6,467 bases of DNA, taken from positions 1-6,467 of the forward strand of contig NZ_CALKZP010000026.1 in the NCBI RefSeq assembly GCF_938002845.1, written 5' to 3'. Position numbers and translations under genes: made by a program. Source of the DNA: an uncultured Campylobacter sp. (GTDB lineage: Bacteria; Campylobacterota; Campylobacteria; Campylobacterales; Campylobacteraceae). Every line of letters begins with the position of its first letter. Position 1 is the first letter of the stretch. The notes under the pieces are model-generated. The model was not told the origin of the DNA and ran no database searches. It saw only the letters and a program-made list of their open reading frames with translations. Of this stretch, positions 1 to 5,228 are shown piece after piece.

Positions 1-68
1 CCTTGCAAACGCAAATCCTCCGCAATCCTTGATAATAAATAATTAAATTTGAGTTTATAGTTTTAAGT

Positions 69-74
69 TAGAAT
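69..74 (+). promoter_or_regulatory. -10 promoter box upstream of the three-repeat protein gene
   Basis: The sequence gtTAGAAT (box TAGAAT at 69-74) fits the Campylobacter sigma-70 -10 pattern, which has a gy dinucleotide before TAnaAT and needs no strong -35. The 20-60 region upstream is A/T-rich, as expected for such promoters. A start of transcription near 81 would leave a leader of about 17 bases before the ATG at 98. The same gyTAGAAT form occurs upstream of ilvE in this window, which raises confidence. It is a motif match only. Confidence 0.55.
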
Positions 75-85
75 TGTACCCAATC

Positions 86-93
86 AAAGGAGA
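86..93 (+). promoter_or_regulatory. Strong ribosome binding site that fixes the start at 98
   Basis: AAAGGAGA lies 4 bases before the ATG at 98 and is the best Shine-Dalgarno match in the window. It decides the start: an in-frame TTG at 74 would add 8 residues, but it overlaps the -10 box and would put the Shine-Dalgarno inside the gene. Confidence 0.8.
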
Positions 94-97
94 AAAT

Positions 98-874
98 ATG
101 AAGGTCATTACCATCGCGGTCGTTAACGGCAGGGTCGTAAACGAAAAGGAATTAATCGCGTCCATCGCCGATTATGACGATTTTACCGCGGTTGCCGAAC
201 AACTCCGCAAAGGGCTGAAATCAAGGTATTTTACATCTAGAGAGCATGCGAGGATCTACAAAAAAATCAGCGTCGAGACGGGCTTTAGGCGCGTACGATT
301 CGACTACAAACCGTATAAAGATAGAATTTCAAACCTTATTGCCGAGGGCTACACCGTCAAGGCGATCCTAAAAAAGATCGGCGAGGAGGATGAAGCGTTC
401 AAAAACGCCGTTACTGCGCCCGGGCTTACGCACTTCATCTCCGTGACGTTCAAAGATGAAAAAACAAGGCTTCGCGCAACCGCCAAAAAAAGCGAGGATT
501 TCTTATACGCGTATCGCTTCGAAATCAAAAAAATGCACTTCCAAGGCGTTAGCAATAAAGAAATTTTAAAATATATGAAAGCTCATTACGAAAAGGATTT
601 TGCCAAAGTAAGCGAGCGCGATCTGGCGGCTTTTATCGAGGCAAACGCCGTGCTTGATACCGACCGCAAACTCTCGCTGTATAAAAAGCCGAGCCTTTAC
701 GATCCGCATTTTAGCGAGATTATGAAGCTTTACGCAAGCGGTATGCGAGTCTATGATATCTGGAAGACGCTTAAAGCCAAATACCCCGAGCTAGCCAAGC
801 TTCAGGCGCCGAGCCTTTATCAGTTCATCGCAAACAACGCCCTTGGCAAAGCCAAATATATGCAAAAAGACTGA
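98..874 (+). CDS. Unrecognised protein with three ~45-residue helical (HTH-like) repeats
   Basis: This gene encodes 258 residues and I do not recognise the family. The protein is soluble-looking and Lys-rich, with no signal peptide or membrane segment. Residues 1-66 form an N-terminal part beginning MKVITIAVVNGRVV. After it come three related units, at about 70-118, 137-185 and 201-249. Each has Ile seven residues before a Gly (I77/G84, I143/G150, I208/G215) and Ile six residues after it (I90, I156, I221). Each then has a hydrophobic residue at Gly+10 (I94, M160, L225) and a Phe-Ile pair 28-29 residues after the Gly (113-114, 179-180, 243-244). The 'Ile...Gly...Ile..hydrophobic' spacing resembles a helix-turn-helix core, so DNA binding is possible but is inference. 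It has its own promoter and stands 82 bases before mobA. Nothing suggests truncation. Codon use looks like that of the neighbours, but it has few AAATTT-type words. Confidence 0.85.
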   Translation: MKVITIAVVNGRVVNEKELIASIADYDDFTAVAEQLRKGLKSRYFTSREHARIYKKISVETGFRRVRFDYKPYKDRISNLIAEGYTVKAILKKIGEEDEAFKNAVTAPGLTHFISVTFKDEKTRLRATAKKSEDFLYAYRFEIKKMHFQGVSNKEILKYMKAHYEKDFAKVSERDLAAFIEANAVLDTDRKLSLYKKPSLYDPHFSEIMKLYASGMRVYDIWKTLKAKYPELAKLQAPSLYQFIANNALGKAKYMQKD

Positions 875-887
875 TATGCCCGCGCTT

Positions 888-911
888 CTTTCAAATTTTA
901 CTTTCAAATTT
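888..911 (+). repeat. Two-copy direct repeat of CTTTCAAATTT
   Basis: CTTTCAAATTT occurs at 888-898 and again at 901-911, a 13-base period, between the three-repeat protein gene and mobA. A TAAAAT word at 911-916 could act as a -10 box for mobA, but such words are common in this A/T-rich spacer. The function is unknown; it may only reflect the general enrichment of AAATTT. Confidence 0.5.
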
Positions 912-956
912 AAAATTTCGCCGCGATAAAGATCGATGAAAGCCGGTGAAATTTCT

Positions 957-1502
957 ATGAAAACCTGCGTCATTCTCTGCGGCGGTAAAAGCTCGCGTTT
1001 CGGCAGCGACAAAACGCTGTTTCCATTTCGCGGGCATCCCAGCATGACGCACTTTCTTTTTTCGCGCTTAAGCTGCGAATTCGAGCGGGTTTTCGCCTGC
1101 GCCAAAAGCTCTAAATTTAACCCGCCGCTTCCTATGATTTATGATGAATTTGAGGAATTTTCGCCGATGGGCGCGCTGTATTCGGCGCTAAAGCCATTTA
1201 GCGGCGAGCGCATTTTTATCATCCCAGCCGACATGCCTTTTGTAGAAATTTCCACCATTCGCGCTCTTAGCGAGCAAGAGGGGCAAATTTGCGTGGCGGG
1301 CGACGAAGCACACAGACATAGCTTGTGCGGATTTTTTGATGCAGCTCTTGCGTCGCGCGCGCTTGAGCTCTACCGCGCGAAAGAGCACAAGATCGGTGCG
1401 CTCATCGGATCTGCAAATTCCAAAGTGCTAAATTTCAAAAACAAAGAGCAGTTTTTAAATATAAATTATCAAAACGATTTAAAGGGCGTAGATGAAATTT
1501 AA
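957..1502 (+). CDS. mobA: Molybdenum cofactor guanylyltransferase MobA
   Basis: MobA transfers GMP from GTP to molybdopterin to make the guanine dinucleotide form of the molybdenum cofactor. That form is needed by DMSO-reductase-family enzymes such as formate dehydrogenase and periplasmic nitrate reductase. It acts in the cytoplasm. The 181 residues match the usual ~190-residue family size. The N-terminal nucleotide loop LCGGKSSRFGSDK is at residues 7-19; the family more often has Ala where Cys8 stands. SPMGALYSAL (69-78) matches the family G-P-(L/M)-x-G-(I/L) segment. PADMPF (90-95) carries the metal-binding Asp region, and FLNINYQNDL (166-175) is the typical C-terminal N-x-N-x-x-x-D signature. 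An in-frame ATG at 936 would add seven residues, but 957 places the loop at the usual distance from the N-terminus and has GGTGA about 8 bases upstream. The last 11 bases overlap pldA, and I recall the same mobA-pldA order in C. jejuni. Confidence 0.9.
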   Translation: MKTCVILCGGKSSRFGSDKTLFPFRGHPSMTHFLFSRLSCEFERVFACAKSSKFNPPLPMIYDEFEEFSPMGALYSALKPFSGERIFIIPADMPFVEISTIRALSEQEGQICVAGDEAHRHSLCGFFDAALASRALELYRAKEHKIGALIGSANSKVLNFKNKEQFLNINYQNDLKGVDEI

Positions 1503-2670
1503 AGCTTTAGCCTTCGCGCTTTGCGCCATAAGCCTAGCCGCGCAAGATCTATCCGAGCTATACGCAAAGGCTAGCGAATACGAGGCCAAGGGCGATTACA
1601 AAAACGCGATGATCTATTACAAAAAGATCGCCGCGGCAAATCTAGCGGAAAGCGGCGAAAAGTCGCGCCGAAATTCAGCAAAAAATTCTACCTCGTCCGC
1701 AGAAAACCGCGCTTCGCACGATGATACCGCCGTTTTAAACTCCGCTGAGTCGCAAAATTCTGTCGCACAAAATTCCGCCGCGCCAAAACCTGTCGAGCCA
1801 CATTCCACTTCGTCAAATTTCGCAGACGCAGGCTCAGCTGTGTCAGACTCCGCGTCAAATTTAGCATCATCAAATTCCGCCTCGCTATCTCAGAATTCCA
1901 CGACATCGAGTTCTGCGATGCAGGACGAACGGAATTTTCTAGCGCAAAATTCCGCGCCGCAAGGTGAGCAAAATGGCCGAAATTTTGGATTTTTAGGGCT
2001 TAAATACTACGAGCCGATCTATATGCTCTTTACTCACGATTTTAGCAAGAAACCCGATCGTAAGGCTGACGAGCTGCATTTTGAGTTTAGCTTCGAGCGC
2101 CCGATTGCCTACGACGTGCTGGGGTTTGGAGAAAAAATTTCATTCGCTTACGCGCAAAATTCCTGGTGGCAGATCACGCAGGATAGCGCGCCTTTCCGCG
2201 AGAGCAACTATCGCCCCGAGCTATACGTTAGCGCGCCGGTGCCGTTTGCGGACGAGTTAAAGATAGGCGCAATGCACGAGTCAAACGGCAAGGGCGGCGA
2301 GGAATCGCGCTCATGGAATAGGCTCTACGCCCAAAGCACGTGGAGTGCGGACGGATTTTCTATCACCCCCAGAGCGTGGTATGCGTTTTGGCTGGACCGC
2401 ACGAACGAGGACATCGCGGATTATATGGGCTACGGCGATCTGCGCGCGTCATACACCTTCGGCAAGCAGCGACTTAGCGCTCTGTGGCGAAACAACCTTC
2501 ATTTTGACGGCAGTAATCGCGGTGCAATCGAGCTGAACTACAGCTTTCCGATCTTTAACAGTGGATTTTACGGCTATCTGCGCTACTTCAATGGCTACGG
2601 CGAAAGCCTCGCGGACTACAAACGCAGCGTCAATAAGATCGGCATCGGGCTTTCTTTCGTAGAATTTTAA
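1492..2670 (+). CDS. pldA: Outer membrane phospholipase A (PldA/OMPLA) with extra N-terminal region
   Basis: PldA is a beta-barrel enzyme of the outer membrane. It hydrolyses acyl ester bonds of phospholipids misplaced in the outer leaflet, working as a calcium-dependent dimer. Residues 1-17 are a signal peptide (cleavage likely after SLAA). Residues 18-50 look like one TPR helix pair (YEAKGDYKNAMIYYKKI). Residues 51-162 are a low-complexity Ser/Asn/Ala linker. The barrel follows from about 170 (KYYEPIYMLFTHDF) to the C-terminal Phe392, a normal barrel end. The catalytic signature is intact: HESNGKGGEESRSWNRLY (262-279) gives His262, Ser264 and Asn276, with the same spacing as E. coli His142/Ser144/Asn156. 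At 392 residues it is clearly longer than E. coli PldA (~290), and the linker accounts for most of the excess. AAAGGG at 1481-1486, inside mobA, is the ribosome site, and the 11-base overlap suggests translational coupling. In Campylobacter and Helicobacter, PldA contributes to haemolysis and colonisation. Confidence 0.93.
   Translation: MKFKALAFALCAISLAAQDLSELYAKASEYEAKGDYKNAMIYYKKIAAANLAESGEKSRRNSAKNSTSSAENRASHDDTAVLNSAESQNSVAQNSAAPKPVEPHSTSSNFADAGSAVSDSASNLASSNSASLSQNSTTSSSAMQDERNFLAQNSAPQGEQNGRNFGFLGLKYYEPIYMLFTHDFSKKPDRKADELHFEFSFERPIAYDVLGFGEKISFAYAQNSWWQITQDSAPFRESNYRPELYVSAPVPFADELKIGAMHESNGKGGEESRSWNRLYAQSTWSADGFSITPRAWYAFWLDRTNEDIADYMGYGDLRASYTFGKQRLSALWRNNLHFDGSNRGAIELNYSFPIFNSGFYGYLRYFNGYGESLADYKRSVNKIGIGLSFVEF
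1642..1977 (+). repeat. Low-complexity Ser/Asn/Ala linker of PldA, packed with RAATTY words
   Basis: Codons 51-162 of pldA encode an irregular tract of Ser, Asn, Ala, Gln and Glu with recurring QNS and NSA tripeptides (QNS at 88-90, 93-95, 134-136 and 152-154). At the DNA level the tract holds about eleven RAATTY hexamers, mainly AAATTC, with a GAATTC at 1894-1899. QNS arises because CAA-AAT-TCN contains AAATTC in frame. There is no exact tandem period. The tract lies between the TPR-like piece and the barrel and has none of the catalytic residues. Confidence 0.8.
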
Positions 2671-2687
2671 GAGGCGAAGCCTGGATT

Positions 2688-2749
2688 AAAAAGCTTGAAA
2701 TTCTGCGGCAAAATTTTATCCGCATAAAATATAAAATTCGCAGCTTTTT
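2688..2749 (+). terminator. Possible pldA terminator
   Basis: AAAAAGC at 2688-2694 is complementary to GCTTTTT at 2743-2749. TGCG at 2704-2707 pairs with CGCA at 2739-2742, and an inner TGCGG/CCGCA hairpin (2704-2708 with 2720-2724) is an alternative. The T5 run at 2745-2749 follows the stem. The stem is interrupted by a bulge on the left side, so this is a weak call for the end of the mobA-pldA transcript. Confidence 0.35.
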
Positions 2750-2758
2750 GCTCTACGC

Positions 2759-2787
2759 CGCTAAATTTTAAAAAGCAAAATTTAGCG
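2759..2787. repeat. Perfect 11-bp inverted repeat with 7-base loop
   Basis: CGCTAAATTTT (2759-2769) and AAAATTTAGCG (2777-2787) are exact reverse complements around the loop AAAAAGC. No T run follows on either strand, so it is not a classical terminator. The right arm AAAATTTAGCG recurs exactly at 5025-5035 in the gap before hisIE. Confidence 0.75.
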
Positions 2788-2879
2788 ATGCAAATCGCCT
2801 TAAATTTTGCGGACGAAATTTCGCCTACCGTACCAGATCCCCGCCTGTAGAATTTCTTAGAAATTAATATTCTTTTAGC

Positions 2880-2885
2880 TAGAAT
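2880..2885 (+). promoter_or_regulatory. ilvE -10 promoter box
   Basis: gcTAGAAT, with box TAGAAT at 2880-2885, fits the Campylobacter -10 pattern and is preceded by A/T-rich sequence with T clusters (2851-2877). Transcription from about 2892 would give a leader of about 25 bases. The ribosome site AAAGGA follows at 2904-2909. No T-box, leader peptide or attenuator is visible in so short a leader. Confidence 0.65.
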
Positions 2886-2916
2886 TATAGATTAAATTTC
2901 ATCAAAGGATCAAGAA

Positions 2917-3843
2917 ATGGCACAAATTCAAGAGGCCGAGCTCATCTGGAAAGACGGCAAGCTAATCCCTTGGGCAGAGGCCACTACTCACGTTTTGACG
3001 CACTCTTTGCACTACGGAAACGCCGTATTTGAGGGCGTACGCGCCTATAAAACCGACAAAGGCTACGCGATTTTCCGCTTGGACGAGCACACTCGCAGGC
3101 TTGAAATTTCGGCAAAACTCTGCCTAATCAAGCTTCCGTTTGGCTTCGAGCAGCTCCGTAAGGCTCAGATCGACGTCGTCGCAAAAAACTGCTTCGATCA
3201 GACTGTCTATATCCGCCCGCTAGCGTATTTCGGCTACGGCTCGATGGGCGTTTCGTCTACGAACTGCCCGGTAAACGTCATCGTCGCAGCGTGGCAATGG
3301 GGCGCGTATATGGGCGAAGAGGCTCTACGCAAGGGGATCAAAGCCAAAATTTCATCGTGGATGAAGCCGGCGCAATTTTCGATGATGGCAAAAGCCAAAG
3401 CGAGCGCGAATTATTTTAACTCGCAGATGGCAAATTTTGAGGCGGTCGATGCGGGATACGATGAGGCGATACTGCTCGATCCGCAAGGCTTCGTCGCGGA
3501 GGGGCCGGGCGAGTGCCTATTTATCGTAAAAGATGGGCTCATCATCACTCCGCCGAACGATACCAGCCTGGAGAGCATCACTCAAAACTCGGTCATCGAA
3601 ATCGCGCGCAGCCTGGGCTACGAAGTCCGCAGAGAGCGCATCGCTCGCGATCAGCTCTATGCCGCGGACGAGGCGTTTTTCACCGGCACCGCCGCGGAGG
3701 TCACGCCGATTAGTAACATCGACGGTAGGATCATCGGCAAGGGCGAGATGGGCGAGATCACGAGCCGCTTGCAAAAGGCGTATTTCGCGGTAGTTACGGG
3801 CAAAGACCCTAAATTTGAGCACTGGCTCACCTACGTTAAATAA
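2917..3843 (+). CDS. ilvE: Branched-chain amino acid aminotransferase IlvE
   Basis: IlvE is a cytoplasmic PLP enzyme of fold type IV. It moves the amino group between glutamate and the 2-oxo acids of leucine, isoleucine and valine, the last step of their synthesis. The 308 residues match the family length (~300-310). The N-terminus LIWKDGKLIPW and LTHSLHYGNAVFEGVRAY are typical. YIRPLAYFGYGSMGV (98-112) is the substrate-side segment. Lys161 in AKAKASANYFNSQ is the predicted Schiff-base lysine, aligning with E. coli Lys159 in AKAGGNY; here the two Gly are Ser and Ala. Glu195 in AEGPGECLF is the conserved glutamate near the PLP ring nitrogen, and TGTAAEVTPI (256-265) binds the cofactor phosphate. 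The start has AAAGGA 7 bases upstream. The gene ends 8 bases before the SPFH gene, whose ribosome site overlaps the ilvE stop, so the two are probably co-transcribed. I recall the same pair in C. jejuni (Cj0269c-Cj0268c). Confidence 0.95.
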   Translation: MAQIQEAELIWKDGKLIPWAEATTHVLTHSLHYGNAVFEGVRAYKTDKGYAIFRLDEHTRRLEISAKLCLIKLPFGFEQLRKAQIDVVAKNCFDQTVYIRPLAYFGYGSMGVSSTNCPVNVIVAAWQWGAYMGEEALRKGIKAKISSWMKPAQFSMMAKAKASANYFNSQMANFEAVDAGYDEAILLDPQGFVAEGPGECLFIVKDGLIITPPNDTSLESITQNSVIEIARSLGYEVRRERIARDQLYAADEAFFTGTAAEVTPISNIDGRIIGKGEMGEITSRLQKAYFAVVTGKDPKFEHWLTYVK

Positions 3844-3851
3844 GGACGCTC

Positions 3852-4931
3852 ATGCCAGCGGATTTGAATGATTATTTTAATAAGAAAAATAGCGACAAAA
3901 AAGGCGGGAATTTAAATTTTAAAATTCCTAATTTCGGAGGGATAGGCAAGTTTAGCGGCGTGCTTTACGTGATAATCGCGCTAATCGCGCTGCTCGTGAT
4001 TGCAAAGCCCTTCGTCACGATCCAATCGGGCGAAGTAGGGATCAAGTCAAATTTAGGTAAATACGATCCGACGCCTCTTGGCGCGGGACTTCACTTTTTC
4101 GTGCCGTTCATACAGGACGTATTCGTCGTAGATACTCGCACGCGTATCATCAACTACACCAGCAGCGAAGATATGAGCGCGGGTATCGCCACTAAAAGCG
4201 GTACCGCGGGCGGTATCATCAGCAAAAACTCGCTCTCGGTGCTAGACTCACGAAATTTACCCGTCAGCATCGACATCACCGTGCAATACAGGCTCAATGA
4301 AGCCACGGCGCCCAACACGATCGCCGAGTGGGGCTTTTTGTGGGAGGATAAGATCATCGATCCGCGCGTAAAGGACGTCGTGCGCAGCGTCATCGGCAAC
4401 TATGCCGCCGAGGAGCTGCCTACCAAACGCGACGAGATCGCTAGAGCTATCGACGACGGCATCCGCAAAAATATCGAAGCGCTGGCGAATTCGCCCGTAG
4501 ATCTGCTAGCCGTGCAGCTTCGCGAGATCATCCTGCCGGCTAAGGTAAAGGAGCAGATCGAGCGCGTACAGATCGCCAAGCAGGAGGCTGAGCGCACCAA
4601 ATACGAGGTCGAGCGCGCAAATCAAGAGGCGCTTAAAAAGGCTGCTCTTGCCAAAGGTAACGCAGACGCCGTCAAAATCGAGGCTCAAGGTCGCGCCGAT
4701 GCCGCTAAGATCGAGGCTGACGCGCAAGCTTACGCTAACAAAGAGGTCGCAAAGAGCTTGGACGCAAATCTTTTAAGCCTCAAGCAGATCGAGACACAGG
4801 CTAAATTTAACGAGGCGTTGCGCGAAAACAGCGACGCGAAAATTTTCCTAACGCCGGGCGGCGCGGTGCCTAATATCTGGGTCGATACGAAAGATAAGGC
4901 GAAGCAAAGCGCCATCGAGCGGGAAAATTAA
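3852..4931 (+). CDS. Membrane-anchored SPFH/Band 7 (prohibitin-like) protein
   Basis: SPFH proteins form large membrane-bound ring or cage assemblies that organise membrane domains and modulate proteases such as FtsH; the role of this one is not known. The 359 residues comprise a polar, Lys-rich cytoplasmic N-terminus (1-34) and one membrane segment (about 36-52, GVLYVIIALIALLVI). The Band 7 domain follows from about 53 to 230 (VTIQSGEVGIKSNLGKYD, then LGAGLHFFVPFIQDV, then LPVSIDITVQYRLN). A long charged Ala/Glu/Lys-rich coiled coil runs from about 230 to 300 (QEAERTKYEVERANQEA). The C-terminal part (305-345) ends with FLTPGGAVPNIWVD, and a short charged tail follows. With one N-terminal anchor the SPFH domain is expected on the periplasmic face, as in HflK/HflC, though this is inference. 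The ribosome site TAAGGA includes the ilvE stop codon, arguing for translation from the ilvE mRNA. HflC and HflK are relatives, but there is no tandem hflKC pair here. Confidence 0.9.
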   Translation: MPADLNDYFNKKNSDKKGGNLNFKIPNFGGIGKFSGVLYVIIALIALLVIAKPFVTIQSGEVGIKSNLGKYDPTPLGAGLHFFVPFIQDVFVVDTRTRIINYTSSEDMSAGIATKSGTAGGIISKNSLSVLDSRNLPVSIDITVQYRLNEATAPNTIAEWGFLWEDKIIDPRVKDVVRSVIGNYAAEELPTKRDEIARAIDDGIRKNIEALANSPVDLLAVQLREIILPAKVKEQIERVQIAKQEAERTKYEVERANQEALKKAALAKGNADAVKIEAQGRADAAKIEADAQAYANKEVAKSLDANLLSLKQIETQAKFNEALRENSDAKIFLTPGGAVPNIWVDTKDKAKQSAIEREN

Positions 4932-4941
4932 AATTTCAGGC

Positions 4942-4961
4942 GGGCTATACGCCCCGATTTT
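4942..4961 (+). terminator. Weak terminator candidate after the SPFH gene
   Basis: GGGC (4942-4945) pairs with GCCC (4951-4954) around a TATAC loop, and four T follow at 4958-4961. The stem is only 4 bp, so termination here is uncertain. Confidence 0.3.
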
Positions 4962-4998
4962 GCGAACTAAATTTAATAGCAGGTTGCTTTGGGTGCAT

Positions 4999-5089
4999 AA
5001 GCTTAACTCGCGATTTTATGGGTTAAAATTTAGCGACGAGCACGAAAGCTCAAAATGAGTAGAACTCGCGCCCGTCGCGGTTTAAGCTT
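4999..5089. repeat. Imperfect 14-bp inverted repeat pair
   Basis: AAGCTTAACTCGCG (4999-5012) and CGCGGTTTAAGCTT (5076-5089) are inverted copies with 12 of 14 positions matching. A GAGC/GCTC hairpin (5038-5041 with 5048-5051) sits between them. It could fold in RNA as one long arm; the function is unknown. Confidence 0.5.
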
Positions 5090-5101
5090 GGCGGCCGCTT
5101 A

Positions 5102-5193
5102 AAATTTAGCCGCTAGATTTGTCCTTTAAATTTACTAGGCATGCCGCTTCGTAAATTTCAATAACTCAAATTCCGCGTACGGCGGCTAAATTT
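5102..5193. repeat. Nested inverted repeats upstream of hisIE
   Basis: The outer arms AAATTTAGCCGC (5102-5113) and GCGGCTAAATTT (5182-5193) are perfect 12-bp reverse complements 68 bases apart. Inside them, AAATTTAC (5128-5135) and GTAAATTT (5151-5158) form a perfect 8-bp pair, and the palindrome GGCATGCC (5138-5145) lies in that loop. The whole ends 35 bases before the hisIE start, so if transcribed it would form a structured leader. AAATTT is very common here, which makes parts of the arms likely by chance. Confidence 0.55.
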
Positions 5194-5228
5194 AAAGCGT
5201 GCGCGACTTCGCAAACTAAGGATCAAAG

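Larger units (their letters stand above)
2671..2916. other. Intergenic region between pldA and ilvE with inverted repeats
   Basis: No open reading frame with a ribosome site was seen here. The region holds a small AGGC/GCCT hairpin directly after the pldA stop (2672-2682) and a possible pldA terminator (2688-2749). It also has a perfect 11-bp stem-loop (2759-2787), a 10-bp palindrome CGAAATTTCG (2814-2823), and the ilvE promoter (-10 at 2880-2885). About nine RAATTY words fall in this stretch. Confidence 0.7.
4932..5228. other. Intergenic region before hisIE, rich in inverted repeats
   Basis: No convincing gene, tRNA or leader peptide was seen in this 297-base gap; in particular there is no run of His codons. 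A weak hairpin GGGC/GCCC at 4942-4954 followed by TTTT (4958-4961) could end the ilvE-SPFH transcript. An imperfect 14-base inverted repeat (12 of 14 matches) joins 4999-5012 and 5076-5089. Farther right are nested inverted repeats (5102-5193). No clear -10 box for hisIE was found; gcTAGATT at 5112-5119 is the nearest match. The hisIE ribosome site TAAGGA is at 5217-5222. Confidence 0.6.

Noticed and set aside
1..60. Tail of an upstream gene at the left edge
   Set aside because: All + frames close within about 46 bases, but none gives a recognisable C-terminus, so it cannot be supported.
74..97. Longer start (TTG at 74) for the first gene
   Set aside because: It overlaps the -10 box and would place the strong AAAGGAGA inside the gene; ATG 98 is clearly better.
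260..491. Runs of seven A (260-266 and 485-491) as phase-variation tracts
   Set aside because: Campylobacter phase variation normally uses longer G/C runs; A7 from Lys codons is ordinary here.
936..956. Upstream ATG start for mobA
   Set aside because: It adds seven residues ahead of the nucleotide-binding loop and lacks a good ribosome site; 957 fits the family N-terminus.
1617..1906. Reverse-strand open frames opposite the pldA linker
   Set aside because: They are mirror images of the low-complexity tract, without start signals or recognisable content.
1642..1977. A CRISPR-like or tandem repeat array in the pldA linker
   Set aside because: The recurring words are short, irregularly spaced and in frame; there are no spacers or fixed period.
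3517..3822. Open frames on both strands over the 3' half of ilvE
   Set aside because: They have shadow-type composition, and the ilvE frame carries the conserved PLP motifs throughout.
4932..5228. His-operon attenuator or riboswitch before hisIE
   Set aside because: No His-rich leader peptide, T-box or known riboswitch core is visible; only inverted repeats are seen.
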